Assembly: GCA_963810945.1 (NCBI GenBank)
Contig: CAWEPI010000008.1
Span: 806,001-870,000, forward strand
Length of the DNA stretch: 64,000 bases
Reading direction: 5' to 3'
DNA from: JAOUEA01 sp963810945
Lineage (GTDB): Bacteria > Actinomycetota > UBA4738 > HRBIN12
Shown here: positions 34,036 through 42,065 of the stretch, one piece after another
How positions within the stretch are numbered: the first letter of the stretch is position 1
How the letters are laid out: each line of letters opens with the position of its first letter
The notes under the pieces: model-generated
Seen by the model: the letters and a program-made list of their open reading frames with translations, nothing else
Database searches by the model: none
Told to the model about the DNA's origin: nothing
Position numbers and translations under genes: made by a program

Positions 34036-34889
34036 GCCCGCTCCTGCCTCTGGCGCCGTCGGAGCGTCAGCGCGCCGGCGGCGCCCAACGCGACGACGGC
34101 GCCCGCCACCGCGAGGGCGCCCACGGGCGGGCCGCCGCTCGACGGGGCGGTGCCGCTCGTCGCCACCGCGCGGATGATCTCGCGGGACGAGGGGTCGCTC
34201 GACGACGGTGTCGGCGTGACCTCGGAGCTCGGACGCGGCGACGCGTGGGCGCCGGCAAGGCCGCCTCCCCCCGGTGAGGGGGATGCTTCGCCGGCGCCCA
34301 CGCCGGAACCGGTGGGACCCCCGCCGGCGTTGCCGCCCCCGGCGGGAGAGGGCCGCGGCGAGGGCGCCGGCGCCGGCGACGGCGAAGGTGTGCTCACGTC
34401 GCAGACCTCGGAGAACCCGAGCGACGGCGGCGCCGGGTGCGTGGTACCCGAGTCGCCCGTCCCGAACGACCAGCCCTCGACGGACCCGTCGCCCACCGAC
34501 GCCGAGGCGGCGCCCGAGCCCGCCCAGCTCCACCCGCCGCCGGGTGCGCCGTGCCAGTAGCCCCAGAAGTCCGGGTACGCGGAGAAGCAGTCGCCGCCGC
34601 TCGGCCCGACGCCGTCGAGTTGGCAGACGGCCTGACTGCCGAAGCCGAGGTGATACGAGAGGCCGTACTGCGCGCTGGCCAGTTGGATCAGCCGGATCCC
34701 GCTGACGCTCGCCGAGTCCAGCGCGACGCAGTACGTCGTGGTCCGCGCACCCGTGTCGACCACCAGCGCCGCGTGGGGACGTCCCGACGCCGCCGCCGCG
34801 CACGACGCGCCGGCACCGAAGAGCGCCGGCACGAGGGCCGGCGCCACCAGCACCAGCCCGAGCGCGAACGCGCGCGGCCGCGTCAGCAT
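34032..34889 (-). CDS. Membrane-anchored DUF4430-like protein (transcobalamin beta-domain-like)
   Basis: This 285-residue exported protein has a signal peptide (about 8-33), a domain at about 38-145 that resembles DUF4430/transcobalamin C-terminal beta domain (SGIRLIQLASAQYGL, DFWGYWHGAPGGGWSWAG, GSVEGWSFGTG) with Cys at YCVAL, AVCQL, GDCFS, EVCDV, then a long Pro/Ser/Gly-rich spacer (about 150-245), one membrane helix (VGALAVAGAVVALGAAGAL) and a basic tail. It is co-translated with the alpha/alpha-barrel gene (TGATG overlap) and EcfT. I infer a wall-spanning tethered cobalamin-binding half-receptor. Confidence 0.78.
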   Translation of the reverse strand: MLTRPRAFALGLVLVAPALVPALFGAGASCAAAASGRPHAALVVDTGARTTTYCVALDSASVSGIRLIQLASAQYGLSYHLGFGSQAVCQLDGVGPSGGDCFSAYPDFWGYWHGAPGGGWSWAGSGAASASVGDGSVEGWSFGTGDSGTTHPAPPSLGFSEVCDVSTPSPSPAPAPSPRPSPAGGGNAGGGPTGSGVGAGEASPSPGGGGLAGAHASPRPSSEVTPTPSSSDPSSREIIRAVATSGTAPSSGGPPVGALAVAGAVVALGAAGALTLRRRQRQERA

Positions 34890-35884
34890 CACGCGCAGGC
34901 CCTGACGGCCGGCAGGCCCGTGCGCACCGAACCGCTGACGGGCAACGTGGCCCGCAGGAGCCCCGGCACGGCGCCGATCGTGGCGCCCACGTCGGGGTCG
35001 GTCTTCGCACCGCCGGTGGAGGTGTAGGCGAAGGCCCCGCACACCGGGTATTGGAGCCTGCGCAGCGCCGACATCCCGCCCGTAGGGATCGGTAGGCCCG
35101 CCTCGGCGTACGCCTGCAGCACGAGCGCAGTGGAGTTCGCGTCCGTCGTGAAGCCCGCGGAGTAGCCCCAGCCCTTCGCGTGGTCGCGCACCGTCGGGAA
35201 GAAGGCGAAGGGGTCGGCCACCCAGTCCGTCTTCGACATGTTCGTGAGCGCCTGCACGACGTAGCTGGTCGTGTTCGAGTCGGACGAGAAGTAGTCCGTG
35301 GGCGTCCCGTCGTAGCAGCTCGCATCGTCGGTCGCCGCGTCGTACGGCTCGTCGTAGGCCCAGCCGCCGTCGGGGCACTGCGCCGCGAGCAACCAGTTCG
35401 CGGTGGTGAGGCCGGGCGCGACGCCCGCGGACTCGAGCGCCAGGAGCGCCATCGCGTCGTCGAAGACCGCCGACGTGCCGAAGTGTCCGCCGGACACGGT
35501 GTCTCGGAGGGCCTTGATGAGGTTCGTCCCTCCGAAGGTGCGCGGATCGAGGCCCGCGGCGGAGACCGCCAGCACGACCTTGGCCTGGAGCCCGACGCTG
35601 TCGACCCGGCCGGCTTCGACCTGCGAGCGGAGGTAGCCGACCGCCTTGCTCATCCTCGTGCGGCCCACGCCGGCGGCGACGAACGCGACGACCGCGTCGG
35701 CGGTGGAGCCGACGGGCGAGAACGCGACGATCGCCCCGTTCGCCTTCTGCTTGGACGCGAGGTAGGCGACGGCGCGCGCGGCGCGTTGTCGATCGGTGGG
35801 GGCCGCGGCGTGCGCGGCGACCGGGGCCACGACGATGGTGAGCGTGACGAGTGCAGCGGCGACCCTGCGTAGGGTCCGGCCCAT
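34889..35884 (-). CDS. Secreted alpha/alpha-barrel (squalene cyclase/prenyltransferase-like repeat) protein
   Basis: This 331-residue exported protein has a signal peptide (about 1-27, APVAAHA), then repeated helical hairpins of the prenyltransferase/squalene-oxidase type: AARAVAYLASKQKANGAI, DDAMALLALESAGV, ANWLLAAQCPDGGWAYDEP, TSYVVQALTNM, STALVLQAYAEAG. No DxDD cyclase motif is seen, so it is unlikely to be an enzyme on terpenes. This fold is the N-terminal domain of transcobalamin/intrinsic factor. GGAAGGAG precedes the ATG. First gene after the cobalamin riboswitch. Confidence 0.82.
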   Translation of the reverse strand: MGRTLRRVAAALVTLTIVVAPVAAHAAAPTDRQRAARAVAYLASKQKANGAIVAFSPVGSTADAVVAFVAAGVGRTRMSKAVGYLRSQVEAGRVDSVGLQAKVVLAVSAAGLDPRTFGGTNLIKALRDTVSGGHFGTSAVFDDAMALLALESAGVAPGLTTANWLLAAQCPDGGWAYDEPYDAATDDASCYDGTPTDYFSSDSNTTSYVVQALTNMSKTDWVADPFAFFPTVRDHAKGWGYSAGFTTDANSTALVLQAYAEAGLPIPTGGMSALRRLQYPVCGAFAYTSTGGAKTDPDVGATIGAVPGLLRATLPVSGSVRTGLPAVRACA

Positions 35885-36005
35885 GAGGGCGCTCCTTCCT
35901 GGGCGATCCTCGCGCCCGTACGGAACGTCCCCGAGGGTCCGGATCTTCAGGCGCGGGGCCGGTGGAGCGCCCGGCGGCCGACATCCCCGGTCCTCGAGGG
36001 ATCGT

Positions 36006-36136
36006 TCAGCCCGTGCGCCGCGCAGGTCGGCCTGGCTCGTGCGCGCGGGCCGTGGGCCCGTCGCACCTACAGTTGCGGGACAGCGCCGGAATCCGACCGG
36101 CTTCGCCTCCGCGGCGCCTTGCTGAGGGGGACGCTA
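36006..36136 (-). ncRNA. Cobalamin (AdoCbl-type) riboswitch with upstream -10 box
   Basis: On the minus strand the aptamer reads from TCAGC (36121-36125) to GCTGA (36006-36010), which pair as P1. Inside are GAAGCCGGTCGGATTCCGG, then the highly conserved CCCGCAACTGT (36069-36079), and a B12 box AGCCAGGCCGACCTGC (36022-36037). These are hallmark elements of the class. TAGCGT (complement of 36131-36136) is a plausible -10 box. It lies 122 bases before the operon's first ATG and should shut off expression when cobalamin is plentiful, probably by blocking translation initiation. Confidence 0.93.
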
Positions 36137-36186
36137 GCACAGTGGGCGGGTCCCCTCGCAGCCCCGCCGGCGTCGGGCCAGCGGCG

Positions 36187-37029
36187 CTACTCGTCCTGGC
36201 CGCGGAGGTAGCGCTCGATCTCGGAGGCCAGCTCGTCGCCCGAGGGGATGGCCTCGTCATCCTCGCCCTCCTGGGATTCCAGCTGCTCGACCATGGCGCG
36301 GGTGTCGTCCTGCGCGGCAACCGCCGCATCCAATGCCGCTCGCTGGGTCGTGGCCTCCTCGGGGAGGCCGCCTAGCTGGAGCGTGATGCCGAGATGCTCG
36401 CCCATCGCGTCGAGCAGCGCGATCGTGGCCGGCGCGTAGGGCCCACCCACGTACGGGGGCACCTGGGCGTAGAACCCGACGCTGGGGATCCCGCCCTCGA
36501 TCACGCTCATCTCCAGCACGCTGATGCCGGCCGCCGGCACCCGCAGGAGGCCGTCGGGACCCTGAGGCGTCCCGGGACGAAGGAGCCCTTCCCGCGAAGC
36601 GGTCGCGAAGACGGGCGTGGGGCGCGTGTGGGGTGTCGCGGCCGGGATCGCCCCGAGCGTCACCCACTGGACGACGCCGGCCTCGACCGCGAATCGTTGG
36701 AGGTCGGCGCCCAGTTCGCGCCACCGGAAGTCGGGTTCGGGCCCGTGCAGGATCAGCAGGTCGCGCCCGTCGGCGTGGAGCCGTCGCACGGCGAGTTCCG
36801 GCCACGCGAGGTGCCGGAGCACGCCGTCGATCACGTCGAGGACCGGTCGCCGCGAGCGGTAGTCGAAGAGCGCGTCGGGATCGAACGTGGCGACGGTCGT
36901 GGCATCGCTCGCGAGGTGGCTGGCGGCGTTGCTCGCCGCCGAGGCCGCGTCGATCCATCCGTCGAACGCCGCCACCAGCACGGGGGCCACGAGGCCGTCG
37001 AGGGAGCCGGTGATGCGGTAGAGGGTCAC
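36187..37029 (-). CDS. PAC2-family protein
   Basis: This 280-residue protein has the PAC2 (proteasome assembly chaperone 2-like) fold signature: PVLVAAFDGWIDAASAASNAA near the N-terminus, HGPEPDFRWREL, TLGAIPAATPHTRPTPV and ISVLEMSVIEGGIPSVGFYAQVPPYVGG. Actinobacterial homologues are common but their function is unsettled. The C-terminal tail is acidic. GTG 37029 is chosen because TATGCT (complement of 37036-37041) is 6 bases upstream. It diverges from an ABC exporter. Confidence 0.9.
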   Translation of the reverse strand: MTLYRITGSLDGLVAPVLVAAFDGWIDAASAASNAASHLASDATTVATFDPDALFDYRSRRPVLDVIDGVLRHLAWPELAVRRLHADGRDLLILHGPEPDFRWRELGADLQRFAVEAGVVQWVTLGAIPAATPHTRPTPVFATASREGLLRPGTPQGPDGLLRVPAAGISVLEMSVIEGGIPSVGFYAQVPPYVGGPYAPATIALLDAMGEHLGITLQLGGLPEEATTQRAALDAAVAAQDDTRAMVEQLESQEGEDDEAIPSGDELASEIERYLRGQDE

Positions 37030-37131
37030 CTTCCCAGCATAGTGGCGGCAACGCGCAACCGAGCCTGAGGCACGCCGCCGCGGGTCGATCGGGCGCTGCC
37101 GTCGAGTCGTCGGCTCGGTAGGCTGCAACCC

Positions 37132-38088
37132 ATGTCACAGACCGGAGGCGCCGGCGCCCTCGAGACGCGAGGGCTGACGAAGCGCTACGGGCCGGTCACG
37201 GCCGTCGATGACCTCACCTTCACGGTGCCGAAGGGATCGGTCACGGGGTTCCTCGGACCCAACGGCGCGGGCAAGACCACCACGATGCGGATCCTCCTGG
37301 GATTGGCGGCTCCCACCCACGGGAGCGGGGTGATCCTCGGTGAGCCCTACGCGCGGCTGACGGATCCCCTCCGCCGCGTCGGGGCGCTCCTGGAGATCAC
37401 CGGGTTCCATCCGGGCCGCAGCGGTCGCGACCATCTCCGGGTCTCCGCGCTGCAGGGCGGGCTCGCGCCCGGGCGTGTCGACGCGGTGCTCGCTCAGGTA
37501 GGGATGGCCGAGGCCGCGGACCGGCGCGTCGGCGGCTACTCCTTGGGCATGCGCCAGCGACTCGGCCTCGCGACCGCGCTGCTCGGCGATCCCGAGGTCC
37601 TCGTGCTGGACGAGCCGGGCAACGGCCTCGATCCCGCGGGCGTGGCATGGCTGCGCGGCTTCTTGCGCGCCTATGCCGCGGCAGGACGGACGGTCTTCGT
37701 CTCGAGCCACGTCCTGGCGGAGATCGCGCAGGTCGCCGACCGTCTCGTGGTGATCGATCGAGGCCGGCTCGTCGCCGAGGGGCCCGTCGAGGAGATCACG
37801 CAAGGCTCGGGCTCCGCCGTGCACGTGCGCACGCCCGACGCCGCACGCCTGAGGGCCCGGCTCGTCGCCGATGGGGCGGAAGTCGTCGCGGCCGACGGGG
37901 ATGCGCTCGACGTGACCGGGATCGCGATCGAGCGCGTCGGGGAGCTGGCGGCCGCCGACGGCATCGTGCTGCACGAGTTGAGCCCGCGCGAGGCCACGTT
38001 GGAGCAGGCGTTCCTGGCCCTGACGGGCTCGGGCGAGTCCTCGGGCGACGCACCGCTGCCACCCCCTCCCGTGCAGGGGGCGAGGTGA
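37132..38088 (+). CDS. ABC transporter ATP-binding protein (DrrA/CcmA-type)
   Basis: This 318-residue exporter ATPase has Walker A GPNGAGKTT, signature YSLGMRQRLGLA, Walker B VLVLDEPGNGLD and an H-loop in VFVSSHVLAEI. The C-terminal extension (about 225-318) with ATLEQAFLALTG is typical of the drug/lipid export subfamily. TAGGCT (37119-37124) is 7 bases before the ATG (leaderless). Its stop overlaps the permease ATG by 1 base. Confidence 0.93.
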   Translation: MSQTGGAGALETRGLTKRYGPVTAVDDLTFTVPKGSVTGFLGPNGAGKTTTMRILLGLAAPTHGSGVILGEPYARLTDPLRRVGALLEITGFHPGRSGRDHLRVSALQGGLAPGRVDAVLAQVGMAEAADRRVGGYSLGMRQRLGLATALLGDPEVLVLDEPGNGLDPAGVAWLRGFLRAYAAAGRTVFVSSHVLAEIAQVADRLVVIDRGRLVAEGPVEEITQGSGSAVHVRTPDAARLRARLVADGAEVVAADGDALDVTGIAIERVGELAAADGIVLHELSPREATLEQAFLALTGSGESSGDAPLPPPPVQGAR

Positions 38089-38840
38089 TGCGGCTGTTCC
38101 GTTCGGAGTTGTTGAAGATCCGATCGACCCGTCTGTGGATCGGGCTGCTCCTGGGCGCCGCCGCGCTCACCCTGCTCGGTGCCCTCGCGACCCTCAGCGT
38201 GGCCGGAACCGAGCAGGGGGCGCAGGCGGGGGTGACCCCTTTGCGCACGGTGTCCGACGTGCGGGACTTCGTGTACGTGGCGAACGCGACGGGCCTGTTC
38301 ACGGTGATCCTGGGTGCGATCGCCGTCACCGGCGAGTACCGGAGCGGCACGATGGCCGGGACGTTCCTGGCCTCACCCACCCGTTCGCCGGTCGTGATCG
38401 CGAAGGCGGTTGCGTGTTCCGTGATCGGCATCGGCTTCGGCGTCGCCTGCGCGCTGATCGCGGTGATCTGTGCCGAGGGGTACTTCCTGACCAAGGGCCT
38501 CCCCCTGCAGTTCGGATCCTCCGTGGGGGTGGCGATCCTCGTCGTGGCGGCGACGAGCGCGACGAGCGCCGCGATCGGCGTCGGCGTCGGGGCGGTGCTC
38601 CGAAGTCAGCTCGTGACGGTGCTCGCGTTGCTGGGGTGGGGGCTCGTGGTGGAGCAGTTGGTCGGAGGCCTCCTGCACTCGTGGCAGAAGTGGCTGCCGT
38701 TCGCCGGGGCGCAGGCCTCGCTGGCGCAGCAGGAGCCCGACCTCCTCGCACCGCTGCCGGGGGGCCTGCTCCTGATCGGCTACGTCGCGTTGGCCGTGGT
38801 CGTCGGCATCTGGTTCACCCGGCGTCGCGACATCACGTGA
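38088..38840 (+). CDS. ABC-2-type transporter permease
   Basis: This 250-residue membrane protein has six helices: an N-terminal FRSELLKIRSTRLWIGLLLG elbow and helix, IAVTGEYRSGTMAGTFLASP, VIAKAVACSVIGIGFGVACA and a terminal VALAVVVGIWFTRRRDIT. EYRSGT is a hallmark of ABC-2 permeases of the NatB/YhaP group. It forms an exporter with the preceding ATPase; the overlap TGATG implies coupled translation. Substrate unknown. Confidence 0.9.
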   Translation: MRLFRSELLKIRSTRLWIGLLLGAAALTLLGALATLSVAGTEQGAQAGVTPLRTVSDVRDFVYVANATGLFTVILGAIAVTGEYRSGTMAGTFLASPTRSPVVIAKAVACSVIGIGFGVACALIAVICAEGYFLTKGLPLQFGSSVGVAILVVAATSATSAAIGVGVGAVLRSQLVTVLALLGWGLVVEQLVGGLLHSWQKWLPFAGAQASLAQQEPDLLAPLPGGLLLIGYVALAVVVGIWFTRRRDIT

Positions 38841-38906
38841 CCGATCGCCACGTTCGGGCCGCGAGCCGAGGTGTCGGACCCGGTCCGCGAGGGCCGGGAG
38901 ACGGAT

Positions 38907-39278
38907 TCACCGTTCGCGCTCGGCCAGGATGTTCTTCAGCGTCGAGAAGGCGTTCATCGCCGGCGGGAACCCGGCGATCGTGGCGGTCTCGAGGATGGCC
39001 TCGCGGAGCTCGTCCGGCGTGACGCCCGCGTCGAGCGCCGCACGGAGGTGCTGGGGGAGCTGCGAGGAACGCCCCAGCGACACCAACGACACCACGGCCG
39101 CGAACTCGCGGTCGCGCACGGACAGGCCGGGGCGCGTGTAGATGTCGCCGTAGATGAATCCGAGGATCGCGCGGCCCACGTCGCCGAGGCCCTCCACCGC
39201 AGCCAGGGCCTTCTCGTCGTGGACCTCGAGGAACCTGGTCCGCCCGCGTTCGTATCGCTCGTCGTCCACGTCGTCCAC
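38907..39278 (-). CDS. Carboxymuconolactone decarboxylase-family protein
   Basis: This 123-residue helical protein has the CMD/AhpD-like pattern: SVRDREFAAVVSLVSLGRSSQLPQHLRAALDAG and DELREAILETATIAGFPPAMNAF, ending LKNILAERE. The AhpD CxxC pair is absent, so it belongs to the gamma-CMD group, not the peroxide-reducing one. Start GTG at 39278 with GGGAGG upstream. It heads no obvious operon; the GNAT gene lies 33 bases upstream on the same strand. Confidence 0.88.
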   Translation of the reverse strand: MDDVDDERYERGRTRFLEVHDEKALAAVEGLGDVGRAILGFIYGDIYTRPGLSVRDREFAAVVSLVSLGRSSQLPQHLRAALDAGVTPDELREAILETATIAGFPPAMNAFSTLKNILAERER

Positions 39279-39311
39279 GTCGTCCTCCCGGCCGCCACAG
39301 AGGTCGGAACC

Positions 39312-40061
39312 CTAACGCGCGTCCGGCTCGGCCGCCCCCGCCGTTCCGATCGTGTGGAACCCGAGCCGAGCGTAGACCCGCGCGACGTCGAGGTCGTCGG
39401 CGGAGAGGAACACGGTGTCGATGCCGGCGTCCAGCGCGTGCGCGACCAGCACGGAGGTGAGGGCCGCGCCGATGCCGCGCCGACGGAAAGCGGGGAGCGT
39501 GGCGATCCCCGTGATCTCCGCGGCTCCGTCGGCGGGCTGGTAGCTCCCCACCGCCACGGGTGCGCCGCCCACCGCGGCCGCCGCCATCACCGTGAACCCG
39601 TCGCGGATGCGCTCCCGCGTGAACGCGAGGGTATCGGGGTCCGCACGACGGATCGCCTCCGCGAAGGCCGTGTCGTCCCGTACGCCGACGGCGGTCCCCG
39701 GGGCGCCGAACCCGACGTGGGCGACCGCGTTCATCAGCGCGAGGTCCGCCTCGGGCGACACGATCGCGATCTCCACCTCCGAGATCGGGGCCGCGCTCGT
39801 GAACGCGCCGGGCGGGAGGTGCATCAGCGGATGGCCGACGACCCGCATGCCGGCGGCGCGTGCGGCGCCGGCGACCCCGGACGCGAGCTCCTCGATCCAC
39901 TCGATCTCCTCCGGCTGCCGCAACGCCCGTTGGCGCTCGCGCACCGCGTCGACGTCGTCGGGAGTGAAGGTCGCGGCGCCGGGGGTGGGCCGGGCGTAGT
40001 AGCGCCACCCGTGGCCTTCGTTCACGAAGAGGGTGAACGGCCCGATCGACTCCGTGCGCAC
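39312..40061 (-). CDS. GNAT-family N-acetyltransferase
   Basis: This 249-residue protein has a C-terminal GNAT domain: ITGIATLPAFRRRGIGAALTSVLVAHAL contains the RRxGIG/A acetyl-CoA loop, and VFLSADDLDVARVYARLGFHTIG follows. The first 110 residues form a second, degenerate GNAT-like half. Homology-like sequence (LRRIDRYLDVVPRAVV) continues 25 codons upstream to a CTG at 40136 overlapping the previous stop, so the true start may be there, giving 274 residues. Substrate unknown. Confidence 0.83.
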   Translation of the reverse strand: MRTESIGPFTLFVNEGHGWRYYARPTPGAATFTPDDVDAVRERQRALRQPEEIEWIEELASGVAGAARAAGMRVVGHPLMHLPPGAFTSAAPISEVEIAIVSPEADLALMNAVAHVGFGAPGTAVGVRDDTAFAEAIRRADPDTLAFTRERIRDGFTVMAAAAVGGAPVAVGSYQPADGAAEITGIATLPAFRRRGIGAALTSVLVAHALDAGIDTVFLSADDLDVARVYARLGFHTIGTAGAAEPDAR

Positions 40062-40132
40062 GACCGCGCGCGGGACGACATCGAGGTAGCGATCGATGCG
40101 ACGTAGCAGTCCGAGATCCGGCGGCTCCGTGT

Positions 40133-40435
40133 TCAGGTCGGGATGACCTCCCAGTGCGAGGCCGTGAGGTCCCGTTCGACGAGGAACCGCTCGTCCTCGG
40201 GGTAGAACACGGCCGTCTCCACTTCCTCACCCGCGAACGCACGGATCGCGTCCATCGACTCCCAGAACGTCAGCATCAGGAACTCGGCCCGCTCGCCCTC
40301 CACGCGCCGGAGCATATGGACGCCGAGGTTGCCGGGTGTGTGCGCGTAGCCGCTCACGCCCGTCCCCCGCATGTACTCCGCGTACGCATCGGCGTCGTCG
40401 GCGCGCACGGCTCCCTTCCAGATCCTCGCGATCAT
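40133..40435 (-). CDS. ABM-domain (antibiotic biosynthesis monooxygenase-like) protein
   Basis: This 100-residue single-domain ferredoxin-fold protein resembles ABM/heme-degrading-type proteins: IARIWKGAVRADDADAYAEYM, GNLGVHMLRRVEGERAEFLML, TFWESMDAIRAFAGEEVETA and FYPEDERFLVER. ATG 40435 is chosen since GGGGAGG lies 8 bases upstream; a GTG three codons earlier is possible. Its stop overlaps a potential CTG start of the GNAT gene, so the two probably form an operon. Confidence 0.83.
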   Translation of the reverse strand: MIARIWKGAVRADDADAYAEYMRGTGVSGYAHTPGNLGVHMLRRVEGERAEFLMLTFWESMDAIRAFAGEEVETAVFYPEDERFLVERDLTASHWEVIPT

Positions 40436-40506
40436 CGCCGCCACCTCCCCGCGGGGAGCTTCTCATCTGCGCGCGGCGGACGTGGACCGCGGCGTAGCAT
40501 CGCGGG

Positions 40507-40917
40507 ATGCCGTACGAGCTGGTCGAGCGCACGCCCACCGTCGAGGAGTACCTCGCACTCCGGGCGCACGTGGGGTGGAACGAGCTGCGCGACCGCGAGG
40601 CGGTGGCGCGCGGGCTCGAGGGGTCCCTCTTCGCGGTGTGCGTCGAGCGCGACGGCGAGCTGGTGGGCATCGGCCGCCTGGTGGGCGACGGCGGCGTTTA
40701 CGCGTACGTGCAGGACGTGATCGTCGTGGAGGGGGAGCGCGGCCGGGGCCTGTCGCGTCTCATCATGGACGTCCTGATGCGGTTCCTCGACGAGACCTAC
40801 CCCGACGGTGCGTTCATCGGGTTGATGGCCGCCCGCGGGGTGGCGGGGCTGTACGAGCGGTACGGGTTCGTGCGCCGGGACGACGACGCGCCGGGCATGT
40901 ACCGCTACCGCACGTAG
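40507..40917 (+). CDS. GNAT-family N-acetyltransferase
   Basis: This 136-residue single-domain GNAT has VGIGRLVGDGGVYAYVQDVIV, ERGRGLSRLIMDVLM (acetyl-CoA loop, RGxGLS variant of RGxGIG) and FIGLMAARGVAGLYERYGFVRR. It resembles the YhbS/AttT-type small acetyltransferases. TAGCAT (40495-40500) is 6 bases before the ATG (leaderless). It diverges from the ABM gene. Confidence 0.88.
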   Translation: MPYELVERTPTVEEYLALRAHVGWNELRDREAVARGLEGSLFAVCVERDGELVGIGRLVGDGGVYAYVQDVIVVEGERGRGLSRLIMDVLMRFLDETYPDGAFIGLMAARGVAGLYERYGFVRRDDDAPGMYRYRT

Positions 40918-40936
40918 CCGACCGCTTAGGGCGGCC

Positions 40937-41302
40937 TCAGGTGCCGTTCGGTTGAGGGTCGACGTCCCCGGTCGCGGCGGGTCCGGCCTCCTCGGCGGGC
41001 GGCGCGCCGCCCAGGTCGGTCCAGATCGCCAGGAAGGCCTCACGATCGATCTCGCCCTTCGCGTAGCGCATCCGCGCCTGCTCCAGCGCCGGGTCCGGAG
41101 CCCCGGGCGTCGGAGTGCCGCTTCCCGACGGGACCGGGGGCGGGGCGGCCACCGCGCGCGCGTGCTCCATCCGGTTCATGCGCACGACGAGCCAGATGAC
41201 GACCCCGGCGAGGATGAGGATCAGCAGGAGCGGGACCCAGCCGTGCCAGGTCTGCCACCAGGGCTCGTGCCACATGGGTGAGCGATCGGGGTGCCAGGTC
41301 AT
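40937..41302 (-). CDS. Small membrane protein with C-terminal SHOCT domain
   Basis: This 121-residue protein starts with a Trp/His-rich N-terminus (MTWHPDRSPMWHEPWWQTWH), continues with one membrane helix (VPLLLILILAGVVIWLVV), a Pro/Gly linker and a SHOCT motif (PALEQARMRYAKGEIDREAF). SHOCT is a short oligomerisation module. ATG 41302 is chosen since AAGGAG lies 6 bases upstream. It is followed by an acidic tail. The Trp/His-rich start could bind metal; function unknown. Confidence 0.85.
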   Translation of the reverse strand: MTWHPDRSPMWHEPWWQTWHGWVPLLLILILAGVVIWLVVRMNRMEHARAVAAPPPVPSGSGTPTPGAPDPALEQARMRYAKGEIDREAFLAIWTDLGGAPPAEEAGPAATGDVDPQPNGT

Positions 41303-41375
41303 CGGGAAGCTCCTTCCGAAGGTCGTGGTTGGGTATCGGCAGGTAAAGGGGTCGAGATGTATGGGCTCATGCGAC

Positions 41376-42053
41376 CTATCGCGGTACCGGGGACGTGATA
41401 CGCCCACCGTCGAGGCGCACGCGCACGGGCGCGCGGGCGGCCACCTGGCCGTCGTGCGTGACCAACACGAGCGTCACACCGCGTTCCGCCCACAACGACT
41501 CCAGGAGTCCGACGATATCGTCGCGGGTCCCCTCGTCGAGGTTGCCGGTGGGCTCATCCGCGAGCAGGACACGCGGATCCTTCACCAGGGCGCGTGCGAT
41601 CGCCGTGCGTTGCTGCTCGCCGCCGGAGAGCTCACCGGGGAGATGGTCGGCCCGCGCGCCTAGTCCGAGGTCCTCGAGCGTCGCGCGCGCCCGACCCGCC
41701 CGCTCGTCCCCGGTCACGCGCAGCGGCACGAGTGCCGTCTCCACGTTCGCCTGCGCGGTGAGCGTGGGGATCAGGTTGAAGGACTGGAACACGAACCCGA
41801 ACTCCCTCGCGCGCAGCTCAGTGAGCGCGTGGTCGGAGAGCCTGCCCAGCTCCCTGCCGTCGAGGATGACGGACCCCGAGCTCTGCCGGTCGAGGCCGCC
41901 CAACAGCTGCAGCAAGGTGCTCTTGCCGTGGCCCGTCGGACCCTGGATAGCGACGAACGCGCCGTCTGCGATCTCCAGGTTCACGCCGCTCAGCGCGCGG
42001 ATCTCCTCACGCCCGCGGCGGTAGGTCTTGGTGACGTCGGTGAGTTGGTACAT
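41376..42053 (-). CDS. ABC transporter ATPase, LolD/MacB-type
   Basis: This 225-residue ATPase has Walker A GPTGHGKST, a conserved FGFVFQSFNLIPTLTAQANV (Q-loop region typical of the LolD/FtsE/MacB group), signature LSGGEQQR, Walker B VLLADEPTGNLD and H-loop LVTHD. It pairs with the FtsX-type permease just upstream (12-base gap) to form a mechanotransmission-type exporter. The divergent response regulator gene suggests two-component control. Confidence 0.94.
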   Translation of the reverse strand: MYQLTDVTKTYRRGREEIRALSGVNLEIADGAFVAIQGPTGHGKSTLLQLLGGLDRQSSGSVILDGRELGRLSDHALTELRAREFGFVFQSFNLIPTLTAQANVETALVPLRVTGDERAGRARATLEDLGLGARADHLPGELSGGEQQRTAIARALVKDPRVLLADEPTGNLDEGTRDDIVGLLESLWAERGVTLVLVTHDGQVAARAPVRVRLDGGRITSPVPR

Positions 42054-42065
42054 CGGTGCTCCTTC

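Noticed and set aside
34032..35984. Long fused frame over the alpha/alpha-barrel and DUF4430-like genes
   Set aside because: The first 365 residues are Arg-rich shadow of the barrel gene; the real DUF4430-like protein starts at 34889 with a signal peptide.
39255..39285. Short GTCGTCCAC tandem repeat
   Set aside because: Encodes the acidic N-terminus of the CMD protein; too short and coding to count as a repeat element.
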